Source of the DNA: an uncultured Collinsella sp.
Lineage (GTDB): Bacteria; Actinomycetota; Coriobacteriia; Coriobacteriales; Coriobacteriaceae
Direction: 5' to 3'
Assembly: GCA_900757265.1 (NCBI GenBank)
Contig: CAAENW010000159.1
Location: forward strand, 1-7,503
DNA: 7,503 nt
In this document: positions 1 to 5,246 of the stretch, in pieces
Numbering within the stretch: position 1 is the first letter of the stretch
Layout: each line of letters starts with the position of its first letter
Notes under the pieces: generated by a model
The model's database searches: none
Seen by the model: the letters and a program-made list of their open reading frames with translations, nothing else
What the model was told of the DNA's origin: nothing
Translations under genes and position numbers: made by a program

Positions 1-1
1 A

Positions 2-26
2 CGGGCTAGCTGTATGTGCTAACCCG
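2..26 (-). terminator. Stem-loop at the window edge, possible attenuator or terminator
   Basis: On the minus-strand RNA, CGGGUUAGC (26-18) pairs with GCUAGCCCG (10-2) around a 7-nt loop as nine consecutive pairs including one G-U. On the plus strand the same position is an A-C mismatch, so the structure favours the minus strand. Whether a U-tract follows cannot be seen, because the window ends one base later. Confidence 0.3.
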
Positions 27-28
27 CA

Positions 29-97
29 TCAGATAATTGCTACGCTGATAATGTTTAGTTGATGCGTGAACATGTCTAAGAAATCCTCTTCAATCAT
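29..97 (-). CDS. Possible 22-codon leader ORF (unproven)
   Basis: An ATG at 97 opens a 22-residue frame, MIEEDFLDMFTHQLNIISVA plus two isoleucines, ending in TGA at 31-29. It lies downstream of the promoter at 145-173 and its stop is 2 nt before the hairpin at 26-2, the geometry of a leader peptide with an attenuator. Against it, no good Shine-Dalgarno is present (GGAA about 12 nt upstream only), and a frame this short can arise by chance. No amino-acid run suggests what it would sense. I do not recognise the peptide. Confidence 0.15.
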   Translation of the reverse strand: MIEEDFLDMFTHQLNIISVAII

Positions 98-126
98 GAT
101 GTGAACGTTCCGTGCGTATTCACATC
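98..126 (-). promoter_or_regulatory. 5'-UTR hairpin downstream of the left-edge promoter
   Basis: GATGTGAA (98-105) and TTCACATC (119-126) form a perfect 8-bp inverted repeat with a 13-nt centre. It lies just after the predicted start of the minus-strand transcript (about 137) and ends directly before an ATG at 97. It could be an operator or a leader hairpin affecting initiation. No protein partner can be named from the sequence. Confidence 0.3.
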
Positions 127-144
127 CCCCAGTGGATGAAAAGC

Positions 145-173
145 AGTATGAAACTTTAGTTACCTAAAGTCAA
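145..173 (-). promoter_or_regulatory. Minus-strand promoter with a palindromic operator in its spacer
   Basis: On the minus strand, TTGACT (173-168, five of six) is followed after exactly 17 nt by CATACT (150-145, four of six). The spacer carries the palindrome ACTTTAG-GTAA-CTAAAGT (170-153), with 7-bp perfect arms, which reaches into the -35. This layout is typical of a repressed promoter. It would drive a gene beyond the left edge. The half-site TTTAGG loosely resembles DtxR/MntR-family boxes, but that is a guess. Confidence 0.5.
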
Positions 174-192
174 CGCAAATTTGTAATGGATT

Positions 193-221
193 TTCAACTT
201 TTTTGAATTTCTCGTTATAAA
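193..221 (+). promoter_or_regulatory. Possible plus-strand promoter in the gene-free region
   Basis: TATAAA (216-221) lies 17 nt after TTCAAC (193-198) in an AT-rich stretch. The -10 is good (five of six) and the -35 poor. No plus-strand gene follows, so a transcript starting near 228 would be short, ending at the hairpin at 305-339, or would be antisense to tsaD. Confidence 0.25.
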
Positions 222-304
222 ACGCCACTGACCTCGGACTTTACCCGACAAAAGTTTTTGCATGAGAGATGCCCCTCGGGAGCCGCGGGAGCTCCCATCT
301 CAAA

Positions 305-339
305 TGCGGAGCAAAGCTCCGCACACCATCTTTTTCTTT
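305..339 (+). terminator. Hairpin with T-tract, possible plus-strand terminator
   Basis: TGCGGAGC (305-312) pairs perfectly with GCTCCGCA (316-323) around a 3-nt AAA loop. A T-rich run, TCTTTTTCTTT, follows at 329-339, after a spacer of about 5 nt, longer than in strong intrinsic terminators. A second stem, GGAGC (279-283) with GCTCC (291-295), enclosed by GAGATG (266-271) with CATCTC (296-301), lies just upstream. It could end plus-strand transcription from the left or a small RNA starting near 228, preventing antisense transcription of tsaD. Confidence 0.4.
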
Positions 340-432
340 CAGCTAAAGCACGCCGGAAAGTCAACGCAGCTGGCTAACCTTGCCAGACGTTGTCGACGCC
401 AACCCAGCCCAGAAGCCATATCGATACAGAAA

Positions 433-465
433 GGTCCCCGACCGGAGGGGCCGGATATAAGGTTT
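433..465. repeat. Left arm of a perfect 33-bp inverted repeat
   Basis: Positions 433-465 are the exact reverse complement of 535-567. The arm begins GGTCCCCGACCGGAGGGGCC and ends in an AT-rich ATATAAGGTTT. The GC-rich half is itself an imperfect palindrome (GG-CCCC against GGGG-CC with one bulged base), as in REP-type elements. The match stops at both ends of the 33 bp. Confidence 0.9.
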
Positions 466-483
466 ATCGCGAGTTCCGCACGC

Positions 484-517
484 AAAGAAGGCCACTTAAT
501 GTGGCCTTCGTCTTGCG
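484..517 (-). terminator. Probable terminator of the acpS-tsaD operon
   Basis: On the minus strand, GAAGGCCAC (509-501) pairs perfectly with GTGGCCTTC (495-487) around the loop ATTAA, followed by TTTGCG. The 9-bp stem can extend through an internal loop, with CGCAA (517-513) pairing TTGCG (485-481). It starts about 70 nt after the tsaD stop. The U-tract is short (UUCUUU), so termination may be only moderate; the GC-rich arm of the surrounding inverted repeat, followed on this strand by TTTCT, may act as a second stop. Confidence 0.6.
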
Positions 518-534
518 CAGGACTGTAGAGCAGG

Positions 535-567
535 AAACCTTATATCCGGCCCCTCCGGTCGGGGACC
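535..567. repeat. Right arm of the 33-bp inverted repeat
   Basis: This arm is the perfect reverse complement of 433-465 and lies 12 nt beyond the tsaD stop codon. The 69-nt interior between the arms holds the operon's terminator-like hairpin. No target-site duplication is visible outside the arms (left flank ends AA, right flank begins GC), so insertion as a mobile element is not shown. Confidence 0.9.
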
Positions 568-579
568 GCACCCGTATGA

Positions 580-2964
580 CTACAGCGTCATGTTCGGATC
601 GGCATCGACGTCGAACGGCGAGATTTCTCCTCGGTCGAATTTACGGCGAGCAACCTCTGCGATCATGGCGGCGTTGTCGGTGCACGCCGAAAGCGGTGGC
701 ACCGTTACGCGGATCCCCTGACGCCCAAGCTTCTTGATCATCATCTCGCGCAGATGCGGGTTGGCCGAGACGCCGCCGCCGATGCAGTATTCCTTGCATC
801 CGGTGGCATGCAGCGCGTTCTTGGCCTTCTTGTACTGAACGTCAAAGACGGCTGCCTCAAACGAAGCCGCCAGATCGGGCAGGTGAATCGTGCGCCCGGC
901 CTTGGTCTCCTGCTCGATGTAGAGCGTCACCGCCGTCTTGAGGCCCGAAAGCGAGAAGCGATAGTCCCCCCTGCTGTTAAGCGCGCGAGGAAAATCGATC
1001 GCGCGGGGATTGCCCGTCTCGGCCAGCTTGGAGATGATGGGGCCACCTGGATAGCCCAGACCCAACGCCTTGGCTACCTTGTCGAAGGCCTCGCCCACAG
1101 CATCGTCGAGTGTCTCACCAAGTACCTCGTAGTCGCCCCATGCCTTCACGTGCACGAGCATGGTATGACCGCCCGAGACGAGCGTGAAGATAAACGGCGG
1201 CCTGAGATCGGGCTGCGCCAGCAGATTGGCGAACAGATGGCCCTCCAGATGGTTGACGCACACGAGCGGTTTACCGGCGGCATAGGCAAAGCCCTTGGCG
1301 AAGGCGACGCCCACTACCAGAGCACCCACCAGGCCCGGACCCTGTGTCACGCCAACAGCGGCGAGTTCGCTCGGCGCGATGGCTCCACCCTCAAGACCAA
1401 GCGATGCTGCGGCATCCTCGAGCGCCGCATCCACGACACTCACAATCACCTCAACGTGTTTGCGCGAGGCGATCTCGGGCACCACGCCGCCAAAGCGGGC
1501 GTGAAAATCAATCTGTGTCGACACCTGGTTGGCCAGCATATTGCCATCCGCATCGATAATCGCCACGGCCGTCTCGTCGCAGGAACTCTCGATGGCAAGC
1601 ACCAGGCGACGGCGCTCAATTTCGGCACGCTCCCCCTCGGAGCGCCTAGGCGCAGGCAGCGGCCATACGCGCTGCTCTGCCGCCGTCGGCTCGGGCGAGG
1701 CATTGTCGACCGGAAGCACCAGGGGCAGCGGAGCCGTCATGACGATGGCATCCTTGCCGGCACCATAATAGCCGCGGCGCCATCCTGCCTCGGTAAAGCC
1801 CAGAGCGTTATAAAGCGCGATCGCTCCCTTGTTGCCGTCCTCGACCTCGAGCGAAGCCGTGGTGCAGCCGAGCATCTGGGCATCATAGCTCACATGCGAC
1901 AGCAGCTTGCGGGCAATGCCCTCACGGCGATGTGCCGGGTCGACGGCGACATCCAGAATCTGCACATCACCGTCCACGACCATACCGCCGGCAAGGCCCA
2001 GCAGCTTGCCGTCGTCGTGTGCCACCCACCAACTACGCGGCGCAGCGACGTCCTCGCCCAGTTCGGACAGGAACATGCCCGGCGTCCACGCCTTGTGTCC
2101 GGCACCTTCAAAGCAGGCAGCCTCTAGCGCGCTCGCGCCCTCGGCATCCGCCGCGCCCATGGGACGGAACTGCAGATGACGACCGGCGAGCTCATCGGCA
2201 ACGCCCGTAATTTCGCTCTGCGCACTCTCGGCAAGACCAAGACGCTTGCGCTCGTTTTCCTCGGCATCCGAAAGGCGCGTGTAAATCGGCAGGACGCGGG
2301 CCGGATCGCCGTCACCCGCAGCATGCGCGAGCAGCAAGCCCTCGCCCGAAGGCCACCACAGGTCGCGCTCCACGCAGCGGGCGGTCTCGTCCTCACCCAG
2401 CAGCTTGCCATAGCGCACGAGACCGTCACCGGTCAGCTGAACCTGGTCCCAGTCCGCTGCTCGGCGCCACTCATCGAGCGCCACGGCGGCCTTGACCACG
2501 TGTTCGCGCTCAAATTGACGCTCGGGACCCTCATCGACCAGCATATACAGCGCCGGATATACCTCACCGCGCATAGCATCGGCCAAGATACCAAGCTTGC
2601 CGCGCACGCCAGCCTTCCACGCCGTCCAAGCGCAAGCGTCGAGCGTCGACACGCCCAGCAGCGGAACATTGGCACCACGCGCGAGGCCCTTGGCAGTGGA
2701 GATGCCGATGCGCACACCCGTAAAGGACCCCGGGCCGCGGCCGACCACATAGCAACCAACATCGCTGCGATCCAGACCGACTTGAGCCAGCACGCCATCA
2801 ACGGTATTCACGAGCTCAACGTTGGCGTGACGGCGACACATATGGTCGCCACTCACGAGCTTCGTCTCGCCCGTCTGCCCATCAATCCAGCTTGCCGCGC
2901 AGGCAAGCATGTCGGTCGAGGTATCGAGCGCCACCACCAGCGCGTTGTCGTTATGCAAGCTCAT
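580..2964 (-). CDS. tsaD: TsaB-RimI-TsaD fusion: t6A37 threonylcarbamoyltransferase plus S18 N-acetyltransferase
   Basis: One uninterrupted 794-residue frame carries three proteins usually encoded separately. Residues about 8-235 are TsaB, the TsaD-like scaffold, with GRGPGSFTGVRIG at 75-87. Residues about 263-412 are a RimI-type GNAT domain with the acetyl-CoA loop HRREGIARKLL (345-355), LEVEDGN (372-378) and LYNALGF; Glu373 and Tyr385 have the spacing of RimI Glu103/Tyr115. A Pro/Glu-rich linker (about 413-450) leads to TsaD, about 452-794: ESSCDETAVAI (459-469), the metal ligands His572 and His576 in HLEGH, VSGGHT (596-601), GGGVSAN (729-735) and Asp763 in CTDNAAM. TsaD moves threonylcarbamoyl from its AMP adduct to A37. 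The ATG at 2964 overlaps tsaE by 14 nt and has AAGG 9 nt upstream; a TTG six codons earlier (2982) is possible but less likely. All three domains look intact. A terminator-like element follows the TAG. Confidence 0.94.
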   Translation of the reverse strand: MSLHNDNALVVALDTSTDMLACAASWIDGQTGETKLVSGDHMCRRHANVELVNTVDGVLAQVGLDRSDVGCYVVGRGPGSFTGVRIGISTAKGLARGANVPLLGVSTLDACAWTAWKAGVRGKLGILADAMRGEVYPALYMLVDEGPERQFEREHVVKAAVALDEWRRAADWDQVQLTGDGLVRYGKLLGEDETARCVERDLWWPSGEGLLLAHAAGDGDPARVLPIYTRLSDAEENERKRLGLAESAQSEITGVADELAGRHLQFRPMGAADAEGASALEAACFEGAGHKAWTPGMFLSELGEDVAAPRSWWVAHDDGKLLGLAGGMVVDGDVQILDVAVDPAHRREGIARKLLSHVSYDAQMLGCTTASLEVEDGNKGAIALYNALGFTEAGWRRGYYGAGKDAIVMTAPLPLVLPVDNASPEPTAAEQRVWPLPAPRRSEGERAEIERRRLVLAIESSCDETAVAIIDADGNMLANQVSTQIDFHARFGGVVPEIASRKHVEVIVSVVDAALEDAAASLGLEGGAIAPSELAAVGVTQGPGLVGALVVGVAFAKGFAYAAGKPLVCVNHLEGHLFANLLAQPDLRPPFIFTLVSGGHTMLVHVKAWGDYEVLGETLDDAVGEAFDKVAKALGLGYPGGPIISKLAETGNPRAIDFPRALNSRGDYRFSLSGLKTAVTLYIEQETKAGRTIHLPDLAASFEAAVFDVQYKKAKNALHATGCKEYCIGGGVSANPHLREMMIKKLGRQGIRVTVPPLSACTDNAAMIAEVARRKFDRGEISPFDVDADPNMTL

Positions 2965-3457
2965 CTTGTACAGCCTTATCAATCAAATGGGAAAGCTCCA
3001 TTGCGCGGTCACCGTGCGCCTCAAGCGTTATCGTTCGCACATCGCTGTCGCCCTCATCACGCCTGAGCGTCACCGAAAGATACTCATCCGTCAGCTCGTC
3101 CTGGAATTGTTCGCCCCATTCCAGCAGGCAAGCACCCTCATAGCCCAGCACATCGAAAATGCCCGTATCCTCGAGCTCGTAGGCATGCTCCAGGCGGTAT
3201 AGATCAAAGTGAAACAGCGGAATACGACCTTGATCGTGAACGGCCATGAGGGCGAACGTAGGGCTCGTAACCATATGCCCATCGCCCAGCCCGCGCGAGA
3301 CGCCCTTGGTAAAGTGAGTTTTGCCCACTCCCAGGCCACCGGTCAGGATGAGCACATCGCCGTCCTCAAGGCACGGTGCAATTAGCTCGCCAAAGTACTC
3401 CGTATCGGCAGCGCAAGTCGTTTTGTAAGTACCTACCCCCAGGCGCTCCAGGGACAT
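2951..3457 (-). CDS. tsaE: tRNA threonylcarbamoyladenosine biosynthesis ATPase TsaE
   Basis: TsaE is the small P-loop ATPase that resets or activates the TsaB-TsaD complex during formation of t6A at position 37 of ANN-decoding tRNAs. The 168-residue protein is near the family's usual 150-160. It has a Walker A motif GGLGVGKT (40-47), the switch-like SPTFALM (65-71), the typical HFDLYRLE (83-90) and LLEWGEQF (111-118), corresponding to the EWPE-type motif of the family. AAGGAG sits 5 nt before the ATG, in the 12-nt gap after the glycosylase gene and next to its TAA. The end overlaps the start of the tsaB-rimI-tsaD gene by 14 nt, as expected for subunits of one complex. The t6A enzyme TsaC/Sua5 is not in this window. 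Identification is firm. Confidence 0.95.
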   Translation of the reverse strand: MSLERLGVGTYKTTCAADTEYFGELIAPCLEDGDVLILTGGLGVGKTHFTKGVSRGLGDGHMVTSPTFALMAVHDQGRIPLFHFDLYRLEHAYELEDTGIFDVLGYEGACLLEWGEQFQDELTDEYLSVTLRRDEGDSDVRTITLEAHGDRAMELSHLIDKAVQDELA

Positions 3458-3469
3458 ATATGCTCCTTA

Positions 3470-4090
3470 TTATTCCGAGGCGTCCTCTGGCGCGGGATGT
3501 CGCTCCAGATAGTCGCCCAGCATCTTAAAGTCTTCCTCCAGCAGCTCCTGCCACGCCGGATTGCGCAGCGCTGCTGCCGGATGGAACGTGGGCATTACCA
3601 CAAAATGCCCCATCTGGTGGAACCTGCCGCGCAGCTTAGTAATGCCAATCTCGGTCTTTAGCACAAAGTGCGTCGCGGGGTTGCCGAGCGTCACAATAAT
3701 ATCGGGCCAGATGCTTCGAATCTGCTCACGCAAAAATGGCGAGCAAGCCAGCACTTCCTCGGGACGCGGATTGCGGTTTCCCGGCGGGCGGCACTTAAGC
3801 ACGTTGGCAATGTAGACGTCTTCGCGTTTGAGCCCCGCCAGCGACAAAATGCCGTTGAGGTCCTCGCCTGCCGCCCCCACAAAGGGCTCGCCCTGCAAAT
3901 CCTCATTGCGGCCCGGCGCCTCGCCAATAAACATCACGCGAGCGTGGGGGTTTCCCACGCCAAACACGATGTTATGGCGCGACTGGTAAAGCTGGCAAAG
4001 GTGACAATCGCCCAGAACGGCCTCGATCTCCTCGAGTGCGACCTCACGCGGCGCCTGATGGCTATGGCCGGGGATGTGCATGACGCCCAT
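3470..4090 (-). CDS. Family-4 (Fe-S) uracil-DNA glycosylase
   Basis: Family-4 enzymes remove uracil from DNA produced by cytosine deamination or dUTP incorporation, starting base excision repair. The 206-residue product shows the superfamily motif GEAPGRNED (56-64) with GEPFVGAAG (67-75), and the C-terminal motif FHPAA (169-173). Four cysteines, Cys29 and Cys32 in CHLC, Cys100 in KCRPPGNRNP, and Cys116, have the family-4 layout for a [4Fe-4S] cluster. A longer reading frame starting at 4138 would run into alr. I choose the ATG at 4090 because GGAG stands 5 nt before it, overlapping the alr stop codon; an ATG three codons further in is a weaker alternative. The gap to alr is 8 nt. A DNA repair gene among acpS, alr and tsa genes has no obvious functional link and may be cotranscribed only for convenience. 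Members are often mislabelled as phage SPO1 polymerase-related proteins. Confidence 0.93.
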   Translation of the reverse strand: MGVMHIPGHSHQAPREVALEEIEAVLGDCHLCQLYQSRHNIVFGVGNPHARVMFIGEAPGRNEDLQGEPFVGAAGEDLNGILSLAGLKREDVYIANVLKCRPPGNRNPRPEEVLACSPFLREQIRSIWPDIIVTLGNPATHFVLKTEIGITKLRGRFHQMGHFVVMPTFHPAAALRNPAWQELLEEDFKMLGDYLERHPAPEDASE

Positions 4091-4095
4091 AGCGA

Positions 4096-4101
4096 CTCCT
4101 A
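4096..4101 (-). promoter_or_regulatory. Shine-Dalgarno of the uracil-DNA glycosylase gene, overlapping the alr stop
   Basis: TAGGAG on the minus strand contains the TAG stop of alr (4101-4099) and lies 5 nt before the ATG at 4090. It decides the glycosylase start against the longer frame reaching 4138, and it suggests that ribosomes ending alr restart on the next gene. Confidence 0.75.
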
Positions 4102-5244
4102 CACGTAGACCTTGTCGAGACGCATACCAAAGCCGCAAGCGACCTCGTAGTTAATCGTGCCGCGTAGGCGCGCCATCTCGTCCATGGTAATCTCGGCATC
4201 TCCATCGCGGCCGACAATGATCATCTCGTCACCATACTCGGCCTCGGGAATCTCATGCGCTGGGTTGGACTGAATGGCGACCATAAACTGGTCCATGCAG
4301 ATATTGCCCACCTGACGCACACGCTCGCCGCGATACAGCACGTCCATACGATTGGAAAGCGTACGCGAAAGGCCATCGGCATAACCGATCGGAAGGGTGC
4401 AGATCTGAACGCGCGTGCGCGGTACGCGGTAGGTAAAGCCGTAGCCCACGCCCTCGCCCATCGCAGGATGCGCCACGCGCGTCACACGCGCGTGGACGCT
4501 CATGACGGGATCAAGCTGCATCACGCGACCACTCAGCTCACATGGCTGCAGACCATACAAACCGATGCCGGCACGAATCATGTCAAAGTGCATTGAAGAA
4601 TCGAGCATCGAGGACGGCGTATTGGCACAATGCACGATACCGCATTCAAAACCTGCGTCCTTAATGGCCTGAACGGCCTCGGTAAAACGCTGGCACTGCA
4701 GCTTGTAGTCCCAACCCGAAGGTTCATCGGCCGTGGCAAAGTGCGTAAATACGCCGTCGCACTGGATGCCGCGATGGAAACTGATGCCGCGTACAAAGTC
4801 GAGCACCTGTGTGTAGTGAACACCGATACGATTCATGCCCGTCTCGATGGCAAGATGGTACTTGCCCACCTTGCCCGCCGCGACGGCGCATTCGCCATAC
4901 GCAAGAGCAAAATCGGACGTATAGACCGAGGGCATGATATCGAATTCGAGCAATGCAGGAATAGCCTCGATAGGCGGCTCACTTAGAATCAGGACGGGCT
5001 TAGTAATCCCGCCCTGACGGAGCTCAACGCCCTCGTTAACCGTCGCCACGGCAAACATGTCGGCACCGGCCGAATACATGATCTTGGCGCACTCAACAGC
5101 TCCATGACCATAAGCATCGGCCTTGACCACGCAGCACAGGCGCTGACGCGGATTCAACAAGTTCTTATAGGCCCTCGTGTTGCGACGGAGCGCCCCGCGG
5201 TCGATCTCGACCCAGGACCAGCGCGTCAAATCGGCTTTATTCAT
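4099..5244 (-). CDS. alr: Alanine racemase (PLP-dependent)
   Basis: Alr interconverts L- and D-alanine in the cytoplasm and supplies D-alanine for peptidoglycan. The 381-residue product is full length and has the fold-type III signature VVKADAYGHG (39-48), with Lys41 as the PLP Schiff-base lysine and Tyr45 in the cofactor pocket. The second catalytic base is probably Tyr268 in GVGYGFTYR (265-273), matching Tyr265 of the Geobacillus enzyme. IRAGIGLYG (223-231) holds the arginine that contacts the pyridine nitrogen, and GNICMDQFMV (313-322) is the C-terminal motif. The start lies 2 nt after the nnr stop. The ribosome binding site is poor (AAGG about 15 nt upstream, or GGAT 8 nt upstream), so expression probably depends on ribosomes finishing nnr. 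Its TAG is part of the Shine-Dalgarno of the next gene. Identification is firm. Confidence 0.96.
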   Translation of the reverse strand: MNKADLTRWSWVEIDRGALRRNTRAYKNLLNPRQRLCCVVKADAYGHGAVECAKIMYSAGADMFAVATVNEGVELRQGGITKPVLILSEPPIEAIPALLEFDIMPSVYTSDFALAYGECAVAAGKVGKYHLAIETGMNRIGVHYTQVLDFVRGISFHRGIQCDGVFTHFATADEPSGWDYKLQCQRFTEAVQAIKDAGFECGIVHCANTPSSMLDSSMHFDMIRAGIGLYGLQPCELSGRVMQLDPVMSVHARVTRVAHPAMGEGVGYGFTYRVPRTRVQICTLPIGYADGLSRTLSNRMDVLYRGERVRQVGNICMDQFMVAIQSNPAHEIPEAEYGDEMIIVGRDGDAEITMDEMARLRGTINYEVACGFGMRLDKVYV

Positions 5245-5246
5245 GA

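Larger units (their letters stand above)
1..579. other. Gene-free region downstream of tsaD
   Basis: About 580 nt carry no convincing protein gene. From left to right they hold a stem-loop, a 22-codon ORF, a hairpin and promoter/operator on the minus strand (1-173), an AT-rich stretch with a possible plus-strand promoter (180-260), paired GC-rich hairpins with a T-tract (266-339), and the 33-bp inverted-repeat element (433-567). Between 341 and 432 I see only two weak stems, CTGGC/GCCAG (370-386) and GTTG/CAAC (389-403), with no tRNA-like fold. Longer plus-strand frames here run through the repeats and look spurious. Confidence 0.6.

Noticed and set aside
101..124. TGTGA and TCACA half-sites suggesting a CRP-type site
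   Set aside because: The half-sites are 14 nt apart instead of 6, which does not fit CRP binding; a hairpin explains them better.
341..432. Possible tRNA-like fold from two small stems with 7-nt loops
   Set aside because: Stems are only 4-5 bp, with no acceptor stem, no T-loop consensus and no CCA or conserved D-arm.
262..528. Plus-strand frame of 88 codons in the gene-free region
   Set aside because: It translates through two hairpins, an inverted-repeat arm and the operon terminator; no ribosome binding site and no recognisable protein features.
390..737. Plus-strand frame of 115 codons overlapping the 3' end of tsaD
   Set aside because: Runs through both 33-bp repeat arms and antisense to the conserved end of TsaD; coding is not credible.
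754..2127. Long plus-strand open frame (457 codons) antisense to the tsaB-rimI-tsaD gene
   Set aside because: It lies wholly opposite a gene with clear family motifs, shows no recognisable motif and has a His/Arg-rich composition typical of the complement of GC-rich codons.
2965..2982. TTG start six codons upstream for the TsaB-RimI-TsaD protein
   Set aside because: The ATG at 2964 has AAGG 9 nt upstream and fits the usual short N-terminus of TsaB; that AAGG lies inside the extra codons.
2176..3066. Plus-strand open frame of 296 codons across the TsaB part and the tsaE end
   Set aside because: Antisense to well-supported coding sequence, spans two genes, and has no motifs or ribosome binding site.
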